Positions 9,745 to 19,629 of a stretch of 64,000 nucleotides of DNA are shown here, in pieces (positions within the stretch are counted from its first letter, which is position 1; each line of letters opens with the position of its first letter). A program made the position numbers and the translations under genes. Source of the DNA: Phymorhynchus buccinoides (taxonomy: Eukaryota > Mollusca > Gastropoda > Neogastropoda > Raphitomidae); the NCBI GenBank assembly GCA_017654935.2, contig CM065713.1:22279872-22343871 (forward strand), written 5' to 3'. Below the pieces are notes generated by a model. It searched no databases, was not told the origin of the DNA, and saw only the letters and a program-made list of their open reading frames with translations.

Positions 9745-10069
9745 AGTGTATAACTCCCCCGTGGGGATACCGGGGGGCTCTTTTGCATAAATAGTTCCCC
9801 CACCTTCTGGAAGTTCTGTGCTTGTAACTTCCTCTCATCTGTCACTCGCTTTGACTCTGCCTTTTCCCTTTTGCTTACTGTCATCTGCTATCTTACTGGT
9901 CCTATCTGCTAGCCTTTTCGTTTTTCTATGCATTCTTACAAAGATCTCTTGAGCCGAAGTCGGACATGCTGGGACTGACTATTTTGTTAGTTAGGCGCAT
10001 AACGGCAGCATGACGCGTCTACGCTCATATGACAGGAAACTGTCTGAGCGAACGAAGAAGAAGAAGAAG
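9745..10069 (+). mobile_element. Family A short retroposon, copy with GCATAACGGCAGCATGACGC 3' end
   Basis: It starts near ACTCCCCCGTGGGGATACC and runs through GTTCCCCCACCTTCTGGAAG. It ends TAGGCGCATAACGGCAGCAT ... GGAAACTGTCTGAGCGAACG followed by (GAA)5. This 3' end differs from that of the 4381 and 18285 copies, so at least two subfamilies share the 5' part. Confidence 0.75.
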
Positions 10070-10099
10070 AGTGTATTACATTATGCATGTTCATGTGTG

Positions 10100-10432
10100 T
10101 ATGTATGCACGTTTGTTATATAGCCTCTGTGTGTGTGTGTCAAGTCAAGTCAAGTCAAGTCAAAATTATCTTTATTGACGATAAAGGAATAAGTTATTAA
10201 ACAAAACTTTTTTTCATCCTGTCGTCATAAATAAATAAGAAATACAACTGAAGCAAAAAAGATGAAAATCAAAAGCTGTAAACAACAACAAAATCAATCA
10301 GCAATTCAAGACATGGAGAAAAAAATACACATATGTTCCGCATGCACAATACAATAATCACGTACATAATACTGACAAGAATAATCATAGTGGACAGGGA
10401 GAGGAGAAAAAAAAGCTGGGGGAAAAAAATAC

Positions 10433-10463
<31 letters not shown>

Positions 10464-10839
10464 AGGAGAAAGAGAGAGAGAGAGAGAAGGAGAGAGAGAA
10501 AGAGATAGAGAGGAGAGAGAGAGAGAGTGCGTGCGCGTGAGAGAGGATGTGCGTATATAGGAGCACGTTTGTGTGTGCATAGTACACCATTGTGTGTTTG
10601 TATCTGTGTGTAGCTTTGCACGCGCGCCCACGAGGGATGTGTTTGTATGTACAAGTATTTTCGTGTAAGTGAGTGTGTAAGACTATGTGCGTATGACTGC
10701 ATCTTCGTGTTTCATATGCGCGTTTGTGTGGTTGTTGTATCTGTGTTTGTGTGTGTGTGTGAGAGTTTGCACGCGCGCGAACGTTTATGTGTAAACACAT
10801 GCACACATATATGTGTCTACAATGATTATGTGGTGGTAG
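10100..10839. repeat. Intron with (CAAGT)n, (GA)n and GT-rich tracts
   Basis: CAAGT pentamers lie at 10141-10163, (GA)n with interruptions at 10434-10530, and TG-rich DNA at 10555-10830. The last part leads to the acceptor GTGGTAG at 10839. Low-complexity open frames on both strands are rejected. Confidence 0.8.
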
Positions 10840-10980
10840 ACTGGACTACACGCACGGCTACGACATGTCGGAGGCCATCAAACTGAATGAACCAAGTCCC
10901 CGGGAAGACTTCATCATGGTGAGCGACTTCCCCAAGTTCAACCACACCGTGCTCAGATGGAAACAGTGGAAACTGCTCAC
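10840..10980 (+). CDS. ARSB-like: Arylsulfatase B-like gene, exon with NWKLL-type block
   Basis: 141 bp. It begins with one base completing the codon left by the previous exon (AG + A = Arg) and ends with two bases before GTGAGT. It encodes LDYTHGYDMSEAI, then PSPREDFIMVSDF and VLRWKQWKLLT, matching the human [26 protein letters not shown] and AAIRHGNWKLLTG segments. The residues between these two blocks are fewer than in the human enzyme, so this family member is shorter here. The acceptor (GTGGTAG) has a poor pyrimidine tract, but the phase fit on both sides supports it. Confidence 0.88.
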
Positions 10981-11429
10981 GTGAGTCATTTTGGGCCAAT
11001 AGTAAAATTCAAGTGAGAGTCTCACAGAAAATGGCGGTGTTTCTCCCTTAGGATTGCATTATTTTAGGTCATTTTCTGAAATTCGTAAAAAAAAAATTTT
11101 AATGCTCATCATTCGAACATACGACATGCACCCAGTCATACATAAATCTATATATCTATTACATACAACATTAACAAAATCTGACAATAAACAAGCTTGG
11201 TTAAAATTTTCCCCGACGTTTCGTCTCTCAACTTTTCCCAGGGGTTTCTTTACTCTGAACAAGTGGCCATCTATCTATTACATAATATATAAATCCATGT
11301 GGGTTATGAGCGTTGTTCAGGGAATTACGCGAACACCGTGGAACCGAGACCCCTGTAAGTTATACTATCTTGATCCTCATGATCTTTGTTATTCACAGCC
11401 TGAATTTTGAACCCATAGCGCAAACCTCC

Positions 11430-11594
11430 GCCAAGAAAGAGCCGTTTTCCCTTTTGTGTGTGTGTGTGGGTTGAACTGATGTAGGAAAAGTAAAAAGGAC
11501 CTGTGTGTCAAGGGGGACTAACTCTAATAAGGAGTGACGGGCTGGGCTGGCTTACTTCCCTTGGTTTATAAACTTGGCTGAATGAGAGAAAGAG

Positions 11595-11625
<31 letters not shown>

Positions 11626-11670
11626 ATTCGCGTACGAAGCGTAGTGAGAAGGTTTGCTAGTTAGTTATAA
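11430..11670 (+). repeat. Interspersed repeat with internal (GT)n
   Basis: GGACTAACTCTAATAAGGAG ... CTTACTTCCCTTGG ... GAGAGAGTGTGTGTG ... GAAGCGTAGTGAG. A related copy lies at 27780-28040, where the internal microsatellite is (GA)n instead. The microsatellite is therefore part of the dispersed unit. Confidence 0.5.
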
Positions 11671-11749
11671 TCATTTATGGAAACTTCTTACTTCCAAATG
11701 ATTTCCCACTGTGATAGAAAACTGCCTAACAGGTTTGTATTTAATTGGC

Positions 11750-12630
11750 ATGATTATTTTCGACTAGACTGAAATGGACTTGATTTGATCAGGCGTCAAA
11801 TCTAGTCCATGGATTGGATTGATTTTTGACTTGACTTAATTAAACTGACTTGATTTGATTTGAATTGAATTGATTTTCACATGGATACTACAGCTCTGCT
11901 CACATGACTTGACAAGAAAAAAAAAATTCTTGACTTGATTTGACTGGAGTCATTTTGATTATCGCTTGACTTAATTAAACTGGTTTGCTTTTTTATCTGA
12001 TCTGATCTGACCTAATTTGAATTGAAGTGATTTTCGCTTGATTTAAACTGACTTGCTTTGACTTTGACTTGAGTCGTTTTAATTTTGGCTTGACTTACTG
12101 ACATGGCTTGACTAGAATTGATTTTGACTTGACTTAATACTGACTTGATTTGACCTGATCTGACTCGCAATCGCCTTGACCTGACTCGACCTGACTTGAT
12201 TCGAGTCCACTCTAATCGACTTGACTTAGATCTACTTGGCTTGACTTTTTCAACTTGACTTATTGACTTGACTCGTTGACTTGACTTGACTTGACTCGAC
12301 CAGACTTGATTCGAGTCAATTCTAATCGACTTGACTTAGATCTACTTGGCTTGACTTTTCAACTTGACTCGTTGACTTGACTTATTGACTTGACTCCTTG
12401 ACTTGACTTGATTCGACTCAACCAGACTTGATTCGAGTCAACTCTAATCGACTTGACTTAGATCTACTTGGCTTGACTTTTCAACTTTGACTCGTTGACT
12501 TGACTTGATTCGACTCGACCAGACTTGATTCGAGTCAACTCTAATCGACTTGACTTAGATCTACTTGGCTTGACTTTTTCTACTTGACTTATTGACTTGA
12601 ATCGTTGACTTGACTTGACTTGACTTGACT
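11750..12630 (+). repeat. Degenerate TTGACT satellite with ~115-bp higher-order unit
   Basis: From about 11750 the DNA is made of variants of TTGACT, TTGATT and CTCGAC. From about 12180 a larger unit of 105-125 bp repeats four times, each with CCAGACTTGATTCGAGTCAA, CTAATCGACTTGACTTAG and TCTACTTGGCTTGAC. The array ends 20 bp before the acceptor at 12639. Confidence 0.8.
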
Positions 12631-12639
12631 TGCCAACAG

Positions 12640-12793
12640 GGCGGTACCGGGACTGGACCCCACAAGCCGGTGGACCCCGGGGTACAAAAGTGGGTGGTAC
12701 CCACCGTACCAACTTCTGGAGAACGGTGCGCCGTGGGAAGCCTTCAAGAAGAGGTACCGGCCAAGCCAGTACCTTCTCTACAACATCGAAGAG
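12640..12793 (+). CDS. ARSB-like: Arylsulfatase B-like gene, W-x-P-P exon
   Basis: 154 bp after GCCAACAG and before GTCAGA. The first base completes a Thr codon with the previous exon's two bases, and the exon ends on a codon boundary. It encodes about 51 residues including TPGYKSGWYPPYQL and ends YLLYNIEE, equivalent to human GCGYWFPPPSQYN ... LWLFDIDRDPEER. The reading frame is open across both junctions. This supports a continuous gene even though satellite DNA abuts the exon. Confidence 0.88.
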
Positions 12794-12904
12794 GTCAGAG
12801 CAAAATTAGGTTAGGTACATTATAGTCACAGAGGCGTCTCTGTGAAATTCGGGTTGCTCCCACCTGGAGAGCGCGTCGCAGCCAGAGGCAACTTAAATTA
12901 AGAA

Positions 12905-13280
12905 GTTTGTTTTTTCTACTTCTTGTTCGATCACAGTTTCCTGTCATATGAGCGCAGATGCGTCATGCTGCCGTTATGCGCCTAACTTAGCTAGGCCCCA
13001 GCATGTCCGTCTATGGCGGCTAGAGAAATAGTTTTGTGCAAGAATTTCTAGAAGAAAAAAAGGCAGGAGAATCGATGGGCCGGCAAAGGCTGAAAGAGAG
13101 TTGTAGATGACAGAAAGCAGAGTAGGGAAAAGGCAGAGTCCGAGAGAGTAAGAGAATAGAGCAAGTTGCAAGCACAGAACTTCCAGAAGGTGGGGGGACT
13201 ATTTGTACGAAACTGGACCCCCCCCCCCCCCCCCCCGCCCCCCCCCCCCCCCCCGCCCCCCCTAGTATCCCCACGGAGGG
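12905..13280 (-). mobile_element. Family A short retroposon, minus strand, with C-runs
   Basis: Reverse orientation of the 9745 subfamily: TTTCCTGTCATATGAGCGCA, GCGTCATGCTGCCGTTATGC, then GCACAGAACTTCCAGAAGGT and GGGGGGACTATTTGTACGAA. C-runs of about 50 bases (13217-13261) precede the reversed GGGGATAC block. The element is in the arylsulfatase intron. Confidence 0.75.
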
Positions 13281-13329
13281 ATCCGAAGGTTGTGTCAGGC
13301 TTTTTTTTTGTTCCTTTTGTTCATAGTAC

Positions 13330-13822
13330 CTTCTTCCGTACAAATAGTTCCCCCACCTTCTGGAAGTTGTGTGCTTGTAACTTCCTCTAATCTGTCTCTC
13401 TCTTTGACTCTGCCTTTTTTTCCTTGCTTTGTGTCATCTATACTATCTTTCTGACTTTTGGTCCATTCTCCTGCCTTTTTTCAACAACAAAAAATGTCGA
13501 TTGCTTGGAGTCAAAACGGACTATCTTTAGATAGTCCATTAACATATTATTCAACTTATTACGAAAACTAGTAACTTGTATATAAAAAAAAGACTACTGA
13601 AATATAAAAAGCAAAAACTCCTTTTTTATATTTCTGCAGTCATTGTTTGACACAAGTTATTAGTTTTTGTAATAAATCCAATAATACGTCAATGGACTCT
13701 CTAAAGATAGTCCGTTTTGACTCTAAGCCATCGAAATCTTCCATATAGTTTTCTCCTTTGAGCTCCTCCGAAATCGGAATGTGTCGGCTGTGCGCTAGCG
13801 AGGACACCAGTGAATCAATTTT
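13330..13822 (+). mobile_element. Family A retroposon split by a foldback MITE
   Basis: 13335-13496 matches family A to the ...TTTTTTCAACAACAAAAA region. Family A resumes at 13735 (AAATCTTCCATATAG) through GAGCTCCTCCGAAATCGGAA and TGTCGGCTGTGCGCTAGCG. The intervening 13501-13730 is a separate insertion. Confidence 0.75.
13501..13730. mobile_element. Foldback MITE with 4-bp TCGA target duplication
   Basis: Left arm TTGCTTGGAGTCAAAACGGA is mirrored on the right by the reverse complement of TGGCTTAGAGTCAAAACGGA. The arms pair over almost the whole 230 bp. TCGA occurs at 13497-13500 and 13731-13734. It interrupts a family A SINE, which gives the order of insertion. No coding capacity. Confidence 0.8.
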
Positions 13823-14479
13823 CTTGGCAGGCCGAAACAGTGCCATTGCACTCTGTAATGTGACCAATGATATATTATAGCAATAAACTATTGCAGTAAA
13901 ATCAGAATGTTGTGTGACATTTTGGGGGTAAGCCTCGTTAAAAAAAAGAGAAAAAAAAGAAAAGAGATACGCCTTTATAGGCTAGACAACAATTGCCGCC
14001 ATTTTCCTCTTTTTTTTCATGAGTGTCCCGGCCGCCATATTGGGATAAAGATGGCGTAGCATCCAGCCTAGTTCTCATTGGTTAGATTTATCCCAAGATG
14101 GCGGCTATGACGACAGCTTATATACAGCCATAATCCGTAAGGTGCCAGCCACACTGCATACGATTCGATTCATTGCGATCTGATTTGGACATTTGTGAGG
14201 CATGATTCATGTGAAATTCTACTGTCTAATTGAATCTGATGAAATCCTACTATAGCTGTGTTCACTATAGTTGTAGTCTCCCGTACACGAATCCAATATA
14301 ATATCTTATTTCTGGAGTAGAAGTTCAGTTTAACGTCGCGTATCGGCTTTCGCCATGTACGACGGGCTGAACAAACCAACCAGGGTATAAACAAAAATTT
14401 ATGTTCCTGAATCACTGTCTTAGCCAAAAGGCCGAGGAGCGATCAGAATATGAACATTGTCTTATTTCTGTATCGGACA

Positions 14480-14945
14480 TTTTATTTCATTAGTTGGGGT
14501 AGTGAACCAAAGTTGCAGAGAGTTAGTCTTAGACGGAAGTATTTTTATGTGAATCATGACTTACAGACATCGTCACAATCGTATCGTATTGGGGTCAGAT
14601 CGTGTGCAGTATCGCTGGCCCTTTAATTAAGATTTATCCCAATATGGCGGCTCTGACGACAGCTGTAGAGTCAGTTTTCGACGGAAGTATTTTGTACGTG
14701 AATCCTGACTTACAGACATCGTCACAATCGTATCGTATTGGGGTCAGATCGTAGGCAGTGTGGCTGGTCCTTTGGTTAGATTTATCCCAATATGGCGGCT
14801 CTAGAGTTAGTTTTAGACGGAAGTATTTTTACGTGAATCATGACTTACAGACATCGTCACAATCGTATCGTATTGGGGTCAGATCGTAGGCAATGTGGCT
14901 GGCCCTTTAGTTAAGATTTATCCCAATATGGCGGCTCTGACAACA
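14480..14945 (+). repeat. ~130-bp tandem repeat rich in ATGGCGGC, upstream of last arylsulfatase exon
   Basis: Three good copies and one partial of CATGACTTACAGACATCGTC, ACAATCGTATCGTATTGGGG, TCAGATCGTAGGCAGTGTGG and CCCAATATGGCGGCTCTGAC. More diverged pieces lie at 14030-14200. The motif AATATGGCGGC resembles the YY1 core. The array ends 50 bp before the acceptor at 14994. Confidence 0.7.
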
Positions 14946-14994
14946 GCTGACATCCACCCGTATATTTCCGCTCTTTTGCTGTCTGTAACACTAG

Positions 14995-15450
14995 GACCCC
15001 GCGGAGCGGACGGACCTGTCCTCCCAGCCAGAACACCGAGCCCTGATCGGAGACATGATGGACACAATCACCCGCTACCTGGGCCACCCGGGGCTCTGGA
15101 ACGGCACCTTCCCCCTCCACCCCCTCCCCTCCCACATCCCCACCACCAGAAACAACACCAGGGACGGGGAGCTGGCCACCTGCTGGTGCCACCCTTACGG
15201 ACTTCCGGACTGCCGTAAGCCGGGTAACGACGATCCGGATACGGATGTCGCTACCGCTTCAACTACTAGTAGTGGTGCTACTACTGCTGGTTCTGCTGTT
15301 ACTACCACCACTGCTGTTGGTGAGGCGGGGGCCACGGGTGGAGAAGCGGAGACGAGTAGTAGGGGTGCTAGTGTGCGTGGTGATGATGATAGGCTGATGA
15401 TGATGATGATGATCATCATCATCATGCTGATGACGGTGGTTGTGGTATAG
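14995..15450 (+). CDS. ARSB-like: Arylsulfatase B-like gene, terminal exon
   Basis: It starts after AACACTAG in phase 0 and stops at TAG (15448-15450). DPAERTDLS matches the human DPEERHDLS block, followed by HRALIGDMMDTITRYLGHP, a C-terminal helix equivalent, and CWCHPYGLPDC, a Cys-rich end like the human DPRCDP segment. NNT and NGT are possible glycosylation sites. After that the sequence is Thr/Ala/Gly-rich, low complexity, and ends with a Met/Ile/Val run encoded by a (GAT)n/(ATC)n microsatellite. Such a hydrophobic end could act as a GPI signal or membrane anchor, or be neutral. Confidence 0.9.
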   Translation, partial: DPAERTDLSSQPEHRALIGDMMDTITRYLGHPGLWNGTFPLHPLPSHIPTTRNNTRDGELATCWCHPYGLPDCRKPGNDDPDTDVATASTTSSGATTAGSAVTTTTAVGEAGATGGEAETSSRGASVRGDDDRLMMMMMIIIIMLMTVVVV

Positions 15451-15465
15451 GTTTGATGAACAGAT

Positions 15466-15693
15466 GAAGACCGTGGGTGCTTCACTTCTGGCTGTGTGAA
15501 GTCCGTGGGTGCTTCACTTCAGGCTGTGTGAAGTCCGTGGGTGCTTCACTTCAGGCTGTGTGAAGTCCGTGGGTGCTTCACTTCAGGCTGTGTGAAGTCC
15601 ATGGGTGATTCACTTCAGGCTGTGTGAAGACCGTGGGTGCTTCACTTCAGGCTGTGTGAGATCCGTGGGTGCTTCACTTCAGGCTGTGTGCCC
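15466..15693 (+). repeat. 32-bp tandem repeat with internal hairpin in the 3' UTR
   Basis: About seven copies of GCTGTGTGAAGTCCGTGGGT/GCTTCACTTCAG directly follow the arylsulfatase stop. GTGAAG and CTTCAC inside each unit are inverted repeats about 11 bases apart, so the transcript could form a row of small hairpins. No AATAAA is obvious in the next 300 bp. Confidence 0.85.
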
Positions 15694-15949
15694 GAATTTA
15701 TGGGAAAAAAATCAGCGGCCTTTGCCTGCATGTCAGGTCTTTACCAAAAAAATTTTGGGGGGTGGAGTCACCTCCCTTTCTCACCTGGCTATATATTGCC
15801 CCTACCACCACCGCTTGTCACTTACTGCCCATACAAATGCCATATATCAGATTTTAATATTACATTTTCTTATTATATTATCAGTCACATTATAAGGGCT
15901 CAGTCTGGGAGAGAAAAAAAGTAGGGCCTTATAGTCCAAAAAATATGGT

Positions 15950-16080
15950 ATAGGTCAATGCCCGGAGGCAGTGCAACACCAGTAAAGTCCCGAGTTTTTA
16001 ACAATATGGATAGGTGTAGCGGTAACCACGCCTCGGTTAAACTTTATCGGCTACGGCACCGCCACATTGTCTGTTGCAAG
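15950..16080 (+). mobile_element. Family B short retroposon fragment
   Basis: GTCAATGCCCGGAGGCAGTG, AACACCAGTAAAGTCCCGAG, then GGTAACCACGCCTCGGTTAA and CGGCTACGGCACCGCCAC. Truncated relative to 28503-28697. Confidence 0.7.
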
Positions 16081-16084
16081 TACT

Positions 16085-16440
16085 AATAGTATGTGCGCGC
16101 TTTATAGCATCAAAGTGCGCGTTTTATAGCGTTTTTTTCTGCGCGCTTTATAGCATCAAAGTGCGCGGTTTTTTCTGCGCGCTTTATAGCATCAAAGTGC
16201 GCGGTTTTTTCTGCGCGTTTTATAGCGTTTTTTTCTGCGCGCTTTATAGCATCAAAGTGCGCGTTTTATAGCGTTTTTTTCTGCGCGCTTTATAGCATCA
16301 AAGTGCGCGTTTTATAGCGGTTTTTTCTGCGCGCTTTATAGCATCAAAGTGCGCGCTTTTTAGCGGTTTTTTCTGCGCGCTTTATAGCATCAAAGTGCGC
16401 GCTTTATAGCGGTTTTTTCTGCGCGCTTTATAGCAGTGCG
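16085..16440 (+). repeat. 46-bp minisatellite (GCGCGCTTTATAGC)
   Basis: Units built of CTGCGCGCTTTATAGCATCA, AAGTGCGCG and TTTTATAGCG plus a T6-7 run. Complete units are 46 bp, with shorter variants near the start. About eight copies. Confidence 0.9.
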
Positions 16441-16499
16441 TGCTTTCTACCGGACGCCGGAGATCTAAATGTATAACGCGAAGATCATTATCTTTCGTG

Positions 16500-17380
16500 A
16501 GAATAAAGGGGGAAAGTCGGTTGGCGTGATTTTAAAGAGCCACCCGATCACGTGTCAAAATCACGGGATTCACGTGTTTTCCCTCTTATAACTGGAAAGA
16601 AATCTTGTTTTGACCAAGTCAGACTCCCATATAAAGTACCCCAAATTGAAAGCCACAAGTCTGTTTAAAGAGCAGCCTCAATTTGAATATGGGGAAATTC
16701 GAATGCGGGTTACAGCGACCCAGAAAAAACCAAGGGACGTAACCGTGGCGCGTCACGGGTTCTTTAACGGGGAAAGATTAACGATAGAAACAATTCATCG
16801 ACAGAATTATGTAACGAGGCTGACGACAACCTTTAGGACTGCACATTTGGCCAAATAATGACAGATTATTTGTAGGCCATCATGGCAGCATACGTACACT
16901 CACTTGCGCACAAGCACGTGTACGCTTCGTACCCCTCCCCCCCTTCCTCTACACACACACTCACACACGAAGGCATGCACACACATTCATACACACCCAC
17001 GCCAGGGCTCCCAATCGTCCCATAAAACAAGGGGTCCCAGGGACTCCTTCACTTACAGTATAGAAGGTCCTAGAGGCGGGATAGAGGGTCCCAGTGGCAT
17101 TGCGAATGCTAAAAAGAATTGTTCTAGTCCATCACTGGAACCCCCTGCATATTCTTTTAGAGGGTCCTCTAGAATTCTAGTACTTCATAGACCCCCAAAC
17201 GGGGGTCCCTGGGAGCCCTGCACGCACACATTCACACGCACACACGTGTACATACACGCCTTTTTTTCTTTGGTGCATAGCAATGTTTTGTAGGTCTTGT
17301 TGTTCTTCATTTTCTGCATACCCAGGCCATATGACCAATTGTTCGGAAATAATAAAGGGGAGTAACTTCACGGTGTGTGG
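16500..17380. repeat. Interspersed repeat and CA-rich DNA
   Basis: 16540-16860 shares GACTCCCATATAAAGTACCC-, AAGAGCAGCCTCAATTTGAA- and ACCAAGGGACGTAACCGTGG-like phrases with 57690-57960 and, reversed, 33150-33420. 16900-17010 is CA-rich. 17010-17220 contains four GGTCC-centred phrases and no recognised gene. Confidence 0.5.
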
Positions 17381-17985
17381 GAGTGATCTTGCCTAATTCA
17401 ATCGGTCAAACAGGGGAAGCTACTGTACCATCAGGTAGATCCCCAGCTCTCTCCTCGTGTGCTTGAGTAGACTTAGGCTTACATCACTTAGAACACCGTG
17501 CGTCATTCTAAATTTGATGTCATTTATATTTTTACGTCACATTTTGCGAGTTCTACCGGTTTGCGGATACTGGCTGCCCCTCTAGTTTCTAAAAAAAAAT
17601 TGTTTGCAAGTCGCTGACTCGCATCCTGCGGTTTCAAGCTTCGACGCCATGCCGCCATTGTTGCTATGTTTTTGAGCGAGTAAGTCGAGGTAATGGTCAA
17701 CCTATGGCGATATTTTTCACGCCAGAGGGCAGTCAATGCACTAGGGGCTTATCACGCGATTTTCTTACTTGGGCGTAGGGAGAGAGAGAGAGATGGTAGG
17801 ACCACTCACTGTCTCTCTCTCTTTCTTTATCCCCAACTAATAATAGAGAGAGGATTAGCCCCACACGAGCGTCATGCCCTCTGGCGTGAGAAAAATCGCA
17901 CTAAGTCTCTCATTAACTCTAATTTTCACGAAGTGCTCTCCCCTAAATGTGGTTTGTTTTCCCAAAAATCTTCTATTGGCCATAA
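17345..17985 (+). repeat. Family D interspersed repeat with a nested MITE
   Basis: TTGTTCGGAAATAATAAAGG ... CAATCGGTCAAACAGGGGAA ... GTTTGCAAGTCGCTGACTCG ... TTTTCACGAAGTGCTCTCCC. Other copies are at 24414-24800, 34634-35030 and, reversed, 58345-58715. The internal MITE 17709-17898 is absent from the other copies. Confidence 0.75.
17709..17898. mobile_element. MITE nested in family D
   Basis: The ends GATATTTTTCACGCCAGAGG and the reverse complement of CCTCTGGCGTGAGAAAAATC form about 24-bp TIRs. The interior holds inverted ACTAGGGGCT/AGCCCC-like segments and short CT/GA runs. The family D copies at 24414 and 34634 lack it. Confidence 0.7.
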
Positions 17986-18284
17986 TGGGTGAGGTAGCCT
18001 ATGTTTGTCTCCGGTTTTCAGTTTTCACTGGTCACCCTGCTACATTTGGCCAACGCATTCCGATTTCGGAAGAGTTGTTGATGATGTTGTTGCGTGTGTG
18101 ATTGCGAGCATGCGTTTGTGTGTGCGTGTGTGAATACCTTGCCAGTTCTGCTAATCAAGAGATGTTGATGAAGGTCTCTGACGAAAGCTTTAAACGACAT
18201 TAGTTTCTGATTAGCACCTTGCGATTTCTCTCTTTTCTGTTTTTCTTTGATGTTCTTTTTCCTTTCAATTTTGTTTTTTCTTTC

Positions 18285-18600
18285 CCTCCCCTTGGGGATA
18301 CCGGGGGGGGGGTGTCTTTCGTAAAAATAGTTCCCCCACCTTCTGGAAGTTCTGTGCTTGTAACTACCTCTAATCTGCCACTCTCTTTGACTCTGCCTTT
18401 TCCCTTTCTTTTCTATCATCTACTACCTTTCTGACTTATTGGCCCATTCTCCTGCCTTTTTTCAAAAAAATCTTCCAAATAATTGTTCTCCCTTGAGCTC
18501 CTCCGAAATCGGGATATGTCGGCTGTACGCAGCGGGGAGACTAGTGAAGACTGAAAACCGGAATATGGCCTGGGAACGCAGAAGAAGAAGAAGGTTTTTT
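18285..18600 (+). mobile_element. Family A short retroposon
   Basis: CCTTGGGGATACCGGGGGGG through AATAGTTCCCCCACCTTCTG to GAGCTCCTCCGAAATCGGGA and a terminal GCAGAAGAAGAAGAAGG tail. Same 3' subfamily as 4381-4741. Confidence 0.75.
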
Positions 18601-19190
18601 TTCCAATATTGCCAAATCCTCTACCTGTAATTAAAAAAATTATATGACATAAGGATCAGGGTCATTGGTACTACATTTTTATGGTTTGCCATATGGTTTT
18701 GCATGGTTTATTTCTGGAAGCACTTGTTGGGGGGGGGGGGGGGGGGGCACTTGATTATTGAATATATACATAATTTATATAACTACAATTTGGTTGGGGG
18801 GGGGGGGGGGGGGGGGGTACACTTCATTATTGTATATATATTATTTATATAACTAACATTTGGTTTGGCCAATTGTGTAAGTAAGGCTTTGACCTGAAAC
18901 GATTAAATGGAATCTTTAAAAAATAGAACACCTCCTTTGTCTCAATATGTCTGTCTGTCTGTCTGTCATATAAAACCAGACATATACATACATTGGCCAT
19001 ATGGCCCGTGGAGGCAGAAGAAGAAGCGATTCTCAAGTACAGTTGTGTTCTTTGTATTACTGTTTTTGTTTTTATAATTATTGACAGTTTGATGCTATTA
19101 TGTATGATGATTTATTGATGATGCCATGCCTGATGTGATTGCTTCCATCATTTATTATTGACACAGGGCTAAGATCCTTAATTAGGGTGG
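18600..19190. other. AT-rich DNA with two poly-G runs
   Basis: G-runs of 19 (18729-18747) and 22 (18796-18817) lie inside two diverged direct repeats of about 65 bp (CACTTG/CACTTCATTATTG-ATATATA-TTTATATAACTA). A family A 3' end (GGCCATATGGCCCGTGGAGG plus GAAGAAG) lies at 18990-19026. No gene seen. Confidence 0.6.
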
Positions 19191-19196
19191 ACGTCT

Positions 19197-19312
19197 CTCT
19201 CTCTCTCTCTCTCTCTCCTCTCTCCCTCACTCCCTCTCTCTCTCTCTCTCCCCCCCTCTCTCTCTCTCTCTCTCCCTCTCTCTCTTTCTCTCTCTCCCCC
19301 TCACTCTCTCTC

Positions 19313-19378
<66 letters not shown>

Positions 19379-19414
19379 CCTCTCTCTCTCCCTCCCCCCT
19401 CTCTCTCTCTCTCC

Positions 19415-19454
<40 letters not shown>

Positions 19455-19517
19455 CCCTCTCTCTCTCTCTCCTCTCTCTCTCTCTTTCTCCTCTCTCCTC
19501 TCTCTCTCTCTCTCCCT

Positions 19518-19555
<38 letters not shown>

Positions 19556-19570
19556 CCCCTCTCTCTCTCT

Positions 19571-19612
<42 letters not shown>

Positions 19613-19629
19613 CCCCCCTCTCTCTCTCT
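19197..19629. repeat. (CT)n microsatellite, ~430 bp, with CCC interruptions
   Basis: An almost pure pyrimidine tract. Such homopurine-homopyrimidine DNA can form H-DNA. The Arg/Glu and Ser/Leu open frames are artefacts. Confidence 0.98.
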
